A stretch of 64,000 bases of DNA from JBNKHH01 sp050290245. Lineage in GTDB: Bacteria > Pseudomonadota > Alphaproteobacteria > Rhodobacterales > Rhodobacteraceae. A model generated the notes under the pieces. The model saw only the letters and a list, made by a program, of their open reading frames with translations, did not search any database and was not told where the DNA came from. The stretch lies in NCBI GenBank assembly GCA_050290245.1, contig JBNKHH010000087.1, positions 62,001-126,000 on the forward strand. The letters run 5' to 3'. Below are positions 52,981 to 62,556 of this stretch, piece by piece. Position 1 is the stretch's first letter. Every line of letters starts with the position of its first letter. The position numbers were made by a program, and so were the translations under genes.

Positions 52981-54678
52981 TCAGTTCCAGCAGCTGACCA
53001 GAACGGTCAAATCAGCGGCGAGAAGCGTGAGGTCCTCCGGGGCCAGCGGCTCTCTTCGCTCGGTCGTCAATGGGGTAACGCCATTTGCGGACAAAAATCC
53101 GGACAGGATCGGCGCATCGGCAGCAAAGGCTACGTTGGCGGGCAACTGGCGGCTGCTCTCGGCGGTCGGCAGCAGCATGCCCAGGACAGCGCCGGTGTCG
53201 TCGAAGACCGGGCCACCGGCATCGCCGGGCTCGGTCTGGATGTCGAGCCGGTTCAGGTTTGGATCGCCGTTTAGCCCTTTGAGGTCGGCCAAGGTGCCGA
53301 ATGTCAGCGAGGGCGCCGTCAGGAGACCGCCAAAGCTGTAACCGGCGACCGCGATGTCCGATTTCAGTCGGGGTTCGGCCAGGGACATGCGGGCTATAGA
53401 CAGCGGCGAGAGACTTTGGCGGGGAGACAAAAGGGCAAGGCCAAGCGTTTCATCACGGGCGGTGATGGTGGCGTCGACATCCTCGTCCAGTGTGATGCGC
53501 GCACATTGGTCGACTGCCTGGGTCGTGGTCAGCACCGCGCCATTGCTGTCAATATAAAATCCCGAGCCGGTGCGGTCGGCCTGGCGGATCGACAGTCCGG
53601 ACATGAGATCGAGGCTTTGGAAGGTGCCGCCAGCGCCGTCAGGCAGGACGCCGTCGAGCGTGCGGAAGCTTTCCTGCATCCGTGCCAGCGCAAGGCGGAA
53701 GCGTTTCTGGTCGCCCGCGGGCCAGATCAGCGAGAAGCCCTTGACCGCGCCGCCGTCGATTCGGGCATGAGTGTAGGACTGAATCCGCGCGTTGGATCCC
53801 TCGATCGAAAAGGAATTTCGTCCCAGGGTGCGGGGGCCGTCCAACGGGACGACGTCGAGGGTCTGCATGATGTCGTATAGCGCCGTCAGCGTGTTCCGGT
53901 CGCCGCTTTGGCTGATCAGAACGAGACGGACGCCATCATCGCTGGCCGGTACATAATGGGCGAACGGCGACTCGTAGCGGTCAAAGCGGATCATAGCCGT
54001 AGGCGCGTCGAGTTCGATACCTGCCTGGGCATCGATCAGCGGGGCGAGGCCAAGGGAGGCCAGGACCCGGCGGTAACCATCGACAAGCTGAAAGCGCTGG
54101 TTGGTGGTCAGGACTCCGGTCGGTTCATAGCCGGTGGACTCTTGCCAGGCAGCCATGGCGCGGCGGGTGCCGGGGCCGAAGTCGGCATCGATGATCGAGT
54201 TGTAAAAGCCTTCCCAGCGTAGCGCGATCTGGATCTGCGAACGGTCGTCGCGGGTCAGCTGACGTTCGCTTTGGCGGGCCTCGTCCAGAGTTTCCTCTCC
54301 GGGTTCAAGGGCTGGAGCAGGGGTGACGGGCGCCCTGGGCGTGGTGGCAGCGGCTTCGGAGCCGAAAAGGCGGTCGCGAAAGGTGGTGCCGTCGGAGAGG
54401 AAAGCATCCGATGGAATGGCGCGGGCGGCGCGCAGTTCGGAGAGCGTCAGGAGGGCTGTGTCTTCAGCGTAAGGCCCGAGCACGATCGCATGCCAGCCCG
54501 AGCCGAGGCGATAAACAGAGACGTCGGGCAGGCGTCCCGCATAGGTTGCGGCTCGCTCAAGGGCGGCGGATTCCGTCGGTTGGGCTTCGACCTGGACCCA
54601 GGTCTGAGCGGTTACGGCCGTTGTCCAGAGCAGAAAGACAAAGGCTGCGGCAAAATTCGCAATACGTGTCATGGTCAC
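52981..54678 (-). CDS. Secreted trypsin-fold protein without a catalytic triad, with peptidoglycan-binding domain
   Basis: The 565-residue protein has a signal peptide (to about residue 24), a SPOR-like region (WVQVEAQPTESAALERAATYAG), and a peptidoglycan-binding-type domain at about 150-215 (RSQIQIALRWEGFYNSIIDADFGPGTRRAM). A trypsin-like fold lies at about 385-530. The three triad positions are changed: His is Gln in LTTTQAVDQC, Asp is Gly in DETLGLALL, and Ser is Ala in EPGDAGGPVF. The fold is kept, but peptidase activity is unlikely. The role may be structural or regulatory at the cell wall. Confidence 0.78.
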   Translation of the reverse strand: MTMTRIANFAAAFVFLLWTTAVTAQTWVQVEAQPTESAALERAATYAGRLPDVSVYRLGSGWHAIVLGPYAEDTALLTLSELRAARAIPSDAFLSDGTTFRDRLFGSEAAATTPRAPVTPAPALEPGEETLDEARQSERQLTRDDRSQIQIALRWEGFYNSIIDADFGPGTRRAMAAWQESTGYEPTGVLTTNQRFQLVDGYRRVLASLGLAPLIDAQAGIELDAPTAMIRFDRYESPFAHYVPASDDGVRLVLISQSGDRNTLTALYDIMQTLDVVPLDGPRTLGRNSFSIEGSNARIQSYTHARIDGGAVKGFSLIWPAGDQKRFRLALARMQESFRTLDGVLPDGAGGTFQSLDLMSGLSIRQADRTGSGFYIDSNGAVLTTTQAVDQCARITLDEDVDATITARDETLGLALLSPRQSLSPLSIARMSLAEPRLKSDIAVAGYSFGGLLTAPSLTFGTLADLKGLNGDPNLNRLDIQTEPGDAGGPVFDDTGAVLGMLLPTAESSRQLPANVAFAADAPILSGFLSANGVTPLTTERREPLAPEDLTLLAADLTVLVSCWN

Positions 54679-54822
54679 CTGTTCGCACTTGGCCCGTCCT
54701 GGGCCCCTTGGTGGATCGGTTTACTCAATGCGCGGCCAAGTTGCACGTGGTTTCGCCGACCATACATTGACCCCCTAGGGCCGGTTGCCTATTGAGAAGC
54801 CGATTTTGCAAGGAGTGTGCCG

Positions 54823-55749
54823 ATGCAGGCCATCGAGCGTCCGAAAAGTTTCCAGGAGATCATCCTGCGTCTTCAGTCCTATTGGGCGTCCAAGGGCTGT
54901 GCCATCCTGCAGCCCTATGACATGGAAGTCGGGGCGGGCACATTCCATCCGGGCACCACGCTGCGCGCGCTCGGCTCAAAGGCCTGGGCGGCAGCCTATG
55001 TTCAGCCTTCGCGCCGTCCGACGGACGGGCGCTATGGCGAGAACCCCAACCGCTTGCAGCACTATTACCAGTACCAGGTGATCATCAAACCCTCGCCTCC
55101 GGACTTGCAGGCCCTGTACCTGGGCAGCCTCGAGGCCATCGGAATCGACATGGAAATGCACGACATCCGTTTTGTCGAGGACGACTGGGAGAGCCCGACC
55201 TTGGGGGCCTGGGGTCTTGGCTGGGAAGTCTGGTGCGACGGCATGGAGGTGAGCCAATTCACCTATTTCCAACAGGTCGGCGGCCATGACTGCAAGCCGG
55301 TTTCAGGCGAGTTGACCTATGGTCTGGAGCGACTGGCGATGTATGTTTTGGGCATCGATCACGTGATGGACATGCCGTTCAATGATCCGCAGGCGCCGAT
55401 CGCGCTGAAGTACGGGGATGTGTTCCGCCAGACCGAGGAGGAATACAGCCGCTGGAATTTCGACGTGGCCGACACCGAGACGCTGCTCAGGCATTTCGAG
55501 GACGCCGAGGCCGAGTGCCAGCGCATCCTGGCTGTCGGAGAGGATGATCCCAAGACCGGCAAGCGCATCGTCATGGCCCATCCGGCCTATGACCAGTGCA
55601 TCAAGGCCAGCCACTTGTTCAACCTTCTGGACGCGCGGGGCGTCATCAGCGTGACCGAGCGGCAGGCCTATATCGGCCGCGTGCGTGCTTTGGCCAAGGC
55701 CTGTGCCGATGCCTTTGTGACCACCGAGGCCGCCGGGGCGGCGGCGTGA
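54823..55749 (+). CDS. glyQ: Glycyl-tRNA synthetase alpha subunit
   Basis: The 308-residue catalytic subunit of the bacterial tetrameric GlyRS has SFQEIILRLQSYWASKGCAI, LQPYDMEVGAGTFHPGTTLRALG (split across residues 26-50), RPTDGRYGENPNRLQHYYQY and GLGWEVWCDGMEVSQFTYFQ. A Shine-Dalgarno AAGGAG at 54810 points to the ATG at 54823 rather than the GTG at 54817. It is the first gene of glyQ-DUF6446-glyS. Confidence 0.96.
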   Translation: MQAIERPKSFQEIILRLQSYWASKGCAILQPYDMEVGAGTFHPGTTLRALGSKAWAAAYVQPSRRPTDGRYGENPNRLQHYYQYQVIIKPSPPDLQALYLGSLEAIGIDMEMHDIRFVEDDWESPTLGAWGLGWEVWCDGMEVSQFTYFQQVGGHDCKPVSGELTYGLERLAMYVLGIDHVMDMPFNDPQAPIALKYGDVFRQTEEEYSRWNFDVADTETLLRHFEDAEAECQRILAVGEDDPKTGKRIVMAHPAYDQCIKASHLFNLLDARGVISVTERQAYIGRVRALAKACADAFVTTEAAGAAA

Positions 55750-55750
55750 C

Positions 55751-56281
55751 ATGACAGGAAAGCTTTTGGCAGCGTTTCTACTATTGTCCGCCGTGCTGGC
55801 GGGCGGCGGCATGTATTACCTCCAGGTTTATGGCTTTTACGAAGAGGTTCAGGGCGACAATGTTGAGGATGTGCAACTGACGTCCATCGTGACGGGCGAA
55901 CCAGAGGCGATCCTGTATGAAAACTTCAAGGCGATTGATGCCGACAGCTCGCCACTGCGGTATCGTGCCTGCTTTGAAACGTCGATGAGCCAGGCCATGT
56001 TGACCGAGACTTACGAGGTTTATGAAAACCCCGTGCCGAACGTCGCGCCGGGGTGGTTCGATTGCTTTGACGCGGTCGAGATCGGCGAAGCGCTGGAGGG
56101 TGAGGCGGCTATCGCGTTTCTTGGCACGGGCAACATCATCTACGGCTTTGACCGGGTCGTTGCCGTGACCGAGGACGGCCATGGATATGTCTGGCACCAG
56201 TTGAACGACTGTGGCGAAAAGGCCTTTGACGGCGAGCCCTTGCCGCCGCACTGTCCGCTTCCGCCGGAGGCCAACCAATGA
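55751..56281 (+). CDS. DUF6446-type membrane-anchored protein
   Basis: The 176-residue protein has an N-terminal anchor or signal (LLAAFLLLSAVLAGGGMYYL), then an exported domain with VYGFYEEVQGDNV, PLRYRACFETSMS and APGWFDCFDA with paired cysteines. It is typical of the gene found between glyQ and glyS in Rhodobacteraceae, annotated as DUF6446. It starts one base after the glyQ stop. Function is unknown. Confidence 0.75.
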   Translation: MTGKLLAAFLLLSAVLAGGGMYYLQVYGFYEEVQGDNVEDVQLTSIVTGEPEAILYENFKAIDADSSPLRYRACFETSMSQAMLTETYEVYENPVPNVAPGWFDCFDAVEIGEALEGEAAIAFLGTGNIIYGFDRVVAVTEDGHGYVWHQLNDCGEKAFDGEPLPPHCPLPPEANQ

Positions 56282-56356
56282 GCCGCGCAGCGTTTTGCGC
56301 AGGTATTTGCCCGGGAATTCGTACGTTCCCGAGCCGCGAGATCCGAGGGACCGCAC

Positions 56357-58579
56357 ATGTCTGATCTGCTGATCGAACTTTTCTCCGAGGAAATTCCGGC
56401 CCGTATGCAGGCGCGTGCGGCCGACGATCTGAAGCGGCTGGTGACCGAGGGGCTGGTCGAGGCCGGTTTGACCTATGCCCATGCGGGCGCCTTTGCGACC
56501 CCGCGGCGTCTGGCACTGACCGTCGAAGGGCTGTTGGACCACAGCCCCGCCGTACGCGAAGAGCGCAAAGGGCCGCGCACCGACGCGCCCGAGAAGGCGC
56601 TGGAAGGCTTCCTGCGCTCGACCGGCTTGAGCCGCGATCAGTTGGAAGAGCGCGACGACAAGAAGGGTCGCGTGTTCTTTGCCGTAATTGAGAAGCCGGG
56701 CCGTCCTGCGGCCGAAATCGTGGCCGAGGTTCTGGAACATGCCATCCGCAATTTCCCCTGGCCCAAGTCCATGCGGTGGGGTGCGGGATCGCTCCGCTGG
56801 GTGCGTCCCCTGCATTCGATCGTCTGCATCCAGACAAATGATGCCGGTGAGACAAGCGTCGTGCCGCTGGAGATCGACGGGATCACCGCAGGAGACCGGA
56901 CTGAGGGGCACCGTTTCATGGCGCCGGGGGCGATCAAGGTCAGTTCGTTCGACGACTACAGGGCGGCCTTGAAGCGTGCCCATGTGATCCTGTCGGCGGA
57001 TGAGCGCGCCGAGGCGATCTGGCATGATGCGACCCAGGCGGCCTTTGCCCAAGGGTTGGAGGTTGTCGAGGACAAGGGGCTGTTGGCCGAGGTCTCGGGG
57101 CTGGTGGAATGGCCCGTCGTTCTGATGGGCGAGATCGGGGAAGAGTTTCTGGCGCTTCCGGCCGAGGTACTTCAGACCTCGATGAAGGAGCACCAGAAGT
57201 TCTTCTCGGTCAAGGACAAGTCGGGACGCATCGTGCGTTTCGTCACGGTCGCCAACCGCGAAACGGCGGATCACGGCGAGACCATCCTGCGCGGTAACCA
57301 GAAGGTTCTGTCGGCGCGTCTGGCCGATGCCAAGTTCTTTTGGGAGAACGACCTGCGGGTGGCGCAGACGGATATCACTCAGTGGACCGATGCGCTGAAG
57401 AACGTCACCTTTCACAACAAGCTGGGCAGCCAACACGACCGTATCCGCCGGATTGCGGCGCTGTCGCGCGAGATCGCGCCACTGGTCGGGGCCGATGCGG
57501 ACGAGGCGCAGACCGCAGCCCTGGTAGCCAAGGCGGATCTGTCGTCGGAGATGGTCTTTGAGTTCCCCGAATTGCAGGGGATCATGGGCGAGCACTACGC
57601 GATTGCCGCCGAACTAAGCGACGAGATCGCCGCCGTGGCGCGCGAGCACTACCAGCCTCTTGGGCCGTCGGACGACGTGCCCGACGCGCCCTTGTCGGTG
57701 GCCGTGGCCCTGGCCGACAAGATCGACACTCTGTCGGGGTTCTGGGCTATCGACGAGAAGCCGACCGGTTCAAAAGATCCCTTTGCCTTGCGCCGCGCCG
57801 CCCTTGGGGTGATCCGCCTGGTGCTGTCGGGGGGATACCGTCTGAACCTGGACCGGTTCATCGACGCGCAGCTTGTGCGCCATGAAATCGCCAACGGTGA
57901 CGACAAGAAAGACAAGGCGCTGTTGAATGCCGTGCTGGACGAGATCGCCGATCACGGTGTCTTTGGCGCCGCCATGCGCGCCGTTGTCGACCGAATCGAG
58001 GGTGATGCGCCGGAATGGGTGGAAGAGATCACAAAGTCGGTGCCGGACACCAGCGAAGATCTGTTGGGGTTCATCCACGACCGCCTGAAGGTCTATCTGC
58101 GCGACGAGGGACTGCGCCATGACGTGATCGACGCCTGCCTGGCCATGCCCGGCGCGGACGATCTGACCCTGTTGGCGGCGCGGGCGCGGGCGCTGTCTGA
58201 ATTCCTGGGCTCGGAAGATGGCGAAAACCTGTTGCAGGGGTTCAAGCGTGCTCACAACATCCTGCGCCAGGCCGAAGAGAAGGACGGGGTGGAATACAGC
58301 TTTGGCCCCGATCCCAAGCTGGCCGAAACGGATGTCGAAAAGGCCCTGTTCGAAGCACTGGATGCGGCAGAGGCACGGATTGCTCCAGCCATGGAAGGCG
58401 AGGACTTTGCCGGGGCCATGGCGGCTTTGGCGGACCTGCGGGCTCCGATCGACGGGTTCTTCGAAGCGGTACAGGTCAATGCCGACAACGAAATCCTGCG
58501 CCGCAACCGGTTAAACCTGTTGCACCGGATCAGCACGGCATGTCTGGACGTGGCCGATCTGACGCGGATCGAGGGGTGA
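56357..58579 (+). CDS. glyS: Glycyl-tRNA synthetase beta subunit
   Basis: The 740-residue subunit begins LLIELFSEEIPARMQARAA and has EVLQTSMKEHQKFFSV, FWENDLR and EMVFEFPELQGIMGEHYA, followed by a C-terminal anticodon-binding region ending near LNLLHRISTACLDVADLT. It is long for the family (about 690), with extra length mid-protein. It binds tRNA(Gly) and acts with GlyQ. Placed after DUF6446. Confidence 0.95.
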   Translation: MSDLLIELFSEEIPARMQARAADDLKRLVTEGLVEAGLTYAHAGAFATPRRLALTVEGLLDHSPAVREERKGPRTDAPEKALEGFLRSTGLSRDQLEERDDKKGRVFFAVIEKPGRPAAEIVAEVLEHAIRNFPWPKSMRWGAGSLRWVRPLHSIVCIQTNDAGETSVVPLEIDGITAGDRTEGHRFMAPGAIKVSSFDDYRAALKRAHVILSADERAEAIWHDATQAAFAQGLEVVEDKGLLAEVSGLVEWPVVLMGEIGEEFLALPAEVLQTSMKEHQKFFSVKDKSGRIVRFVTVANRETADHGETILRGNQKVLSARLADAKFFWENDLRVAQTDITQWTDALKNVTFHNKLGSQHDRIRRIAALSREIAPLVGADADEAQTAALVAKADLSSEMVFEFPELQGIMGEHYAIAAELSDEIAAVAREHYQPLGPSDDVPDAPLSVAVALADKIDTLSGFWAIDEKPTGSKDPFALRRAALGVIRLVLSGGYRLNLDRFIDAQLVRHEIANGDDKKDKALLNAVLDEIADHGVFGAAMRAVVDRIEGDAPEWVEEITKSVPDTSEDLLGFIHDRLKVYLRDEGLRHDVIDACLAMPGADDLTLLAARARALSEFLGSEDGENLLQGFKRAHNILRQAEEKDGVEYSFGPDPKLAETDVEKALFEALDAAEARIAPAMEGEDFAGAMAALADLRAPIDGFFEAVQVNADNEILRRNRLNLLHRISTACLDVADLTRIEG

Positions 58580-58639
58580 GACGGCTCTCATGTGTTTGTG
58601 AATTGTCTGTGAGGCACCGGGTTCGCTAGGCCAGTCGTC

Positions 58640-58996
58640 ATGCGGTTACTTGTCCTACTCCCAGCCTTGACCTTGGGCTTCAGTGCCTACGCGGACGCGC
58701 CCATTGAGTTGAGCAATGAACCTGAACGGGGTTTGGTTCTTGAACTGAACAGTGGAATCGATGCCGTCAGTAACGCCGTTATGACGTGCGTCGATTCTGG
58801 AGGCGACCATCCGGCCTGTCTTTGTGCCAACATGAGCGAGATCGGCGTTCTGCGCGAAACGCTGGACAGATTGATGGTTGTGCGTCCCGACCTGTCAGGA
58901 AAGGCCGTATTTGTCCGGGCCGATACGGAAAGCGGGGGCGTTACGGTTTTCCTTGATGTCGTCGCCGCGAATGCCGCGCCGCAGGACTGCAACTAG
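58640..58996 (+). CDS. Small secreted protein of unknown function
   Basis: The 118-residue protein has a signal peptide (LLVLLPALTLGFSAYADA). The mature part holds four cysteines in CVDSGGDHPACLCANMSE and a final DCN, so disulfides are likely. I recognise no family. It is located between glyS and the PPDK-like gene on the same strand. The clear signal peptide supports it being real. Confidence 0.6.
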   Translation: MRLLVLLPALTLGFSAYADAPIELSNEPERGLVLELNSGIDAVSNAVMTCVDSGGDHPACLCANMSEIGVLRETLDRLMVVRPDLSGKAVFVRADTESGGVTVFLDVVAANAAPQDCN

Positions 58997-59079
58997 TCAC
59001 AACTGGATTTCCTTTAAGCAGCTACGGTTCTTGATCGTAACTCGTTACATTCTATGCTGCGTGTGAAGGAATCGCCGCA

Positions 59080-61629
59080 GTGCAGAAACACTTGGAAATC
59101 GAAGACTTCGTCGTCATCGACGAAACCGCGTCCCTTGCCACGGATACCCATGGCGGGCGCGCAAAATGTTTGCAGAGGCTGGTTCGGCTGAACCTACCGG
59201 TCCCTTTGACTGTGGCCCTGTCGTTTGCCACGGTTCGAAAGCTGGCCAGTGGCGAGATTGTCGACACCGCCAAGATCCTCGCCCATTTCGGTCCGGCGCC
59301 CCTGGTTTCGGTGCGTCCGTCATCCGAAGATCCCGACTGGGGCGGACCGGGAGCGATCCTGAACATCGGCATGAACGACGCACGCCATGCAGAAATGGCG
59401 AACTTGCTGGGCCACGACGCGGCGGATCAGCTGTATGCGCGCTTCGTCCAAACCTATTCGGTGCAGGTGGCGCATCTGGACCCGGACGCGTTCGAGATGT
59501 CCGACAACATGGGGGCCGGGTCTTTGACGGCCATGCTGGATGCCTATGAAGCCGAGATGGACGAGCCGTTTCCGCAGGACCCGTCGCGGCAGTTGTCAGA
59601 TGTGTTGAAGTCGATGTCGCGGGCCTGGGAAGGCACGACGGCGCGGCTGCTACGCCAGGCCCGGGGCGCGCCGGCCGATGCGGGGCTGGGGCTGGTTGTG
59701 CAGGCGATGGCGCCGGGCATGGGACCGCCCGAGTCGGGGTCCGGCGTGATTCAGTTCGTATCGTCTCACACCGGTGCGCCGCAGATCACGGGCCGCTATC
59801 TTGGCCAGAGCCAGGGGCGCGATGCGTTGTTCCACGAAGAGGCGGTTTATCTGACCCGCGATCCGCGTGGGCCGTCCTTGGAGGAGTTGTATCCCGAGGG
59901 CTTTGACAGGCTGGTGCAATTCGGCGCGACCTGTCGGCAGCGGCTCCGCGAGGAAATGCAGATCGAATTCGCTTTTGATGGCGGCGAATTGAGCGTTCTG
60001 GACGCGGTGCGGGTGAACCGGACGGCCAGTGCGGCGGTGCGGATTGCCGTCGCACTCGCCGAAGACGGGGTGATCAGCAAGGACGAGGCGATTTTGCGCG
60101 TCGATCCGGGGCTTTTGTCGCACCTGATGCATCACCAGATCGACCCCACCGCCAAAAGGGATTTGCTTGCCCGCGGCGTGGCAGCCAGTCCGGGGGCAGC
60201 GACGGGCAAGATCGTGTTTACCTCGGCAGCGGCTCAGGCCTCCGCGGCGCGGGGCGAACCCTGCATTTTGGTGCGGCGCGAAACCTCGCCGGAAGATATC
60301 CGCGGTATGCACGCAGCCGAGGCGGTCCTGACCGAGCGCGGCGGAATGACCAGCCATGCGGCGATGGTTGCGCGCGGCCTTGGCCTTCCCGGTGTGGTTG
60401 GTGCATCCGACATCGCGCTGAACCGCCGAAACAATACCATGATCGTATCTGATGGTCGGGTCTTGAACGAAGGCGACATGATCACCGTCGACGGCACTAC
60501 GGGAACCGTCCTGATGGGGGAGATCGCGCTTTTGGAGCCGAACCTGGACGACAGTTTCCGTACCATCCTGGCCTGGGCCGACGAGGTGCGCGACATCGGG
60601 GTCCGGGTAAATGCCGACACCTATGCCGAGGCCCGCACTGCGCTGATGTTCGAGGCCGAGGGCATCGGCCTGTGCCGGACAGAGCATATGTTCTTTGAAG
60701 CAGATCGCCTGACGCTGATGCGCGAGATGATCTTTGCCGAAAGCGCGGAGGGGCGGGCGGCCTCGCTTGAGCGTCTGGTGCCCATGCAGGTGGCGGATTT
60801 CTGTAAACTGTTCGAAGTGATGGAGGGAAGACCTGTCTGTATCCGTCTGTTCGACCCGCCCTTGCACGAGTTCCTGCCACACGGGCGCAACGGCATGCGC
60901 GAGTTGGCCGATGCCATGGGGCTTCCCCTGAGCCGGGTGACCCGCCGGGTCGAGGCACTGTCGGAATTTAACCCGATGCTTGGGATGCGCGGGGTTCGGC
61001 TCGGCGTGACCATTCCGGAGATCTACGAGGCGCAGGCGCGTGCCATTTTCATGGCGACGATCCATTCTTCGACCCCGGACAGGCCGGTCGTGCCCGAGAT
61101 CATGATCCCGCTGGTTTCGGCCAAGCGCGAGGTCGAGCTTGTGCGTGGCCGGATCGAGGCCGTCGCCTCGGCCGTCCGATCTGAGACCGGTGCGGATTTC
61201 GACTATCAGCTTGGTGTCATGGTCGAGACGCCGCGCGCCGCCCTGCGCGCCGATGAAATCGCACAGTACGTGACGTTCCTGAGCTTTGGCACCAATGACC
61301 TGACGCAGATGACCTATGGTCTGAGCCGTGACGACGCCGGCCGGTTCATGACGACCTATATCCAGCAGGGGGTCTTCCCGGAGGATCCGTTCCACCGGCT
61401 AGATGTCGAAGGCGTGGGCGAGTTGCTGGTGCTGGGGGCCGAGCGCGGGCGCAAGACGCGTCCCGACCTGAAACTGTCGATCTGTGGCGAGCATGGCGGC
61501 GACCCGGAATCGATCGCGTTCTGCCGTGCGGCCGGGTTCGACTATGTCAGCTGTTCTCCGTATCGGGTGCCCGTTGCCCGGCTGGCCGCGGCGCACCTGG
61601 CCTTGGAAGACAGGATGAAGCAGCGCTGA
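59080..61629 (+). CDS. PPDK-like PEP-utilizing protein with degenerate ATP-binding half
   Basis: This 849-residue protein is aligned end to end with pyruvate, phosphate dikinase. The phosphohistidine domain is intact (TERGGMTSHAAMVARGL). So is the PEP/pyruvate barrel: GIGLCRTEHMFFEADR, RLFDPPLHEFLP, GVMVETPRAAL, GTNDLTQMTYG and the catalytic Cys in ICGEHGGDPES. The N-terminal ATP-grasp half is not. GGKGxNL reads GGRAKCL, TRNPxTGE is VSSHTGAP, and the FLQTR strand reads VLDAVR. It starts at a GTG. It may use PEP with another phosphoryl acceptor, or be regulatory. Confidence 0.8.
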   Translation: MQKHLEIEDFVVIDETASLATDTHGGRAKCLQRLVRLNLPVPLTVALSFATVRKLASGEIVDTAKILAHFGPAPLVSVRPSSEDPDWGGPGAILNIGMNDARHAEMANLLGHDAADQLYARFVQTYSVQVAHLDPDAFEMSDNMGAGSLTAMLDAYEAEMDEPFPQDPSRQLSDVLKSMSRAWEGTTARLLRQARGAPADAGLGLVVQAMAPGMGPPESGSGVIQFVSSHTGAPQITGRYLGQSQGRDALFHEEAVYLTRDPRGPSLEELYPEGFDRLVQFGATCRQRLREEMQIEFAFDGGELSVLDAVRVNRTASAAVRIAVALAEDGVISKDEAILRVDPGLLSHLMHHQIDPTAKRDLLARGVAASPGAATGKIVFTSAAAQASAARGEPCILVRRETSPEDIRGMHAAEAVLTERGGMTSHAAMVARGLGLPGVVGASDIALNRRNNTMIVSDGRVLNEGDMITVDGTTGTVLMGEIALLEPNLDDSFRTILAWADEVRDIGVRVNADTYAEARTALMFEAEGIGLCRTEHMFFEADRLTLMREMIFAESAEGRAASLERLVPMQVADFCKLFEVMEGRPVCIRLFDPPLHEFLPHGRNGMRELADAMGLPLSRVTRRVEALSEFNPMLGMRGVRLGVTIPEIYEAQARAIFMATIHSSTPDRPVVPEIMIPLVSAKREVELVRGRIEAVASAVRSETGADFDYQLGVMVETPRAALRADEIAQYVTFLSFGTNDLTQMTYGLSRDDAGRFMTTYIQQGVFPEDPFHRLDVEGVGELLVLGAERGRKTRPDLKLSICGEHGGDPESIAFCRAAGFDYVSCSPYRVPVARLAAAHLALEDRMKQR

Positions 61630-61817
61630 TTCAAAGGGTGCCTTAAGGTGATTCCCGAGGTTATGGGCGGATTCTTGCCAAATTCCCCCGAATTCATGAA
61701 CACTTTGTAGAAAATCGAAGGCTGGACCTTCGTGGCTCCTTTGGGTATCGCAGCCAAAATGTATGAGAGGGCGTGTGTTGCCCTCTAGGTGATGTGTTAA
61801 TCGGCAAGGGGGCAACG

Positions 61818-62486
61818 ATGGGTAGACCCGTACTCCGGGCGATAATCGTCTTTGCAGGATTAGTTCTGTCACACGCTGCGATCGCAGACGTGACTCTTGG
61901 CGCGTCCAACAACCCGACAATCGAGTTGGACAACCGCCTGACCATGCTTTGGGACGCCGAAGAACGCGCCGTGACCACCGTCAAGCGCCGTGGTGTGAGC
62001 CGCTTGATCGAAGCGCCGAAGCCCAAGGTCAGCGGCTTTAGCCGAGACCGCCTTGACGCTATGCCCGCCGCCAAGGGCGGAGAGCAGTGGGGTTGCCTGG
62101 CCGAGGCGCTGTATTTCGAGGCCCGTGGCGAGACAGTGCCCGGCATCTTTGGCGTGGCCGAGGTGATTTTGAACCGGGTCGACGATCCGCGTTATCCAAA
62201 TTCGGTCTGCGGTGTGGTCAATCAGGGCACCGGGCAGAAGTTCCGCTGTCAGTTCACCTATACCTGCGATGGTCGTCCCGAGGTGATCAGCGAAAAGCGC
62301 GCTTATGAGCTCATCGGCAAGATCGCCAAGATCATGATCAACGGGGCTCCCCGGACGCTTACAAACGGCGCAACGCATTATCATACCAAGTCGGTCCGTC
62401 CGAAATGGGCGCGGGTCTTCCCGCGCACGACCACGATCGGGTTCCACCATTTTTATCGCGAACCCAACAGGCTTGCGTCCCGATAG
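61818..62486 (+). CDS. SleB-type cell wall hydrolase
   Basis: The 222-residue protein has a signal peptide (VLRAIIVFAGLVLSHAAIADV). The Hydrolase_2/SleB domain is at about 90-210: LAEALYFEARGETVPGIFGVAEVILNR (catalytic Glu in FEARGE), YPNSVCGVVNQGTG, CQFTYTCDG and NGATHYHTKSVRPKW. It would hydrolyse peptidoglycan in the periplasm. I use the ATG at 61818. It follows a 188-base gap with no other gene. Confidence 0.88.
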   Translation: MGRPVLRAIIVFAGLVLSHAAIADVTLGASNNPTIELDNRLTMLWDAEERAVTTVKRRGVSRLIEAPKPKVSGFSRDRLDAMPAAKGGEQWGCLAEALYFEARGETVPGIFGVAEVILNRVDDPRYPNSVCGVVNQGTGQKFRCQFTYTCDGRPEVISEKRAYELIGKIAKIMINGAPRTLTNGATHYHTKSVRPKWARVFPRTTTIGFHHFYREPNRLASR

Positions 62487-62556
62487 CGCTTTTTTGCTGC
62501 CGTTCGGCGGCGTGCCCATGGTAACATTTCAAAAAGAACAATGACGAGTCGGGCAG

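Noticed and set aside
55781..57595. 604-residue minus-strand open frame
   Set aside because: It is antisense to the DUF6446 gene and glyS, with no recognisable motif; the plus-strand genes are certain.
59650..61395. 581-residue minus-strand open frame
   Set aside because: It is antisense to the conserved PEP-binding half of the PPDK-like gene, with no motif of its own.
61630..61817. Regulatory site in the gap before the SleB-type hydrolase
   Set aside because: Two GATTC sites (GANTC methylation type) are present, but they are too common and no operator-like symmetry is seen.
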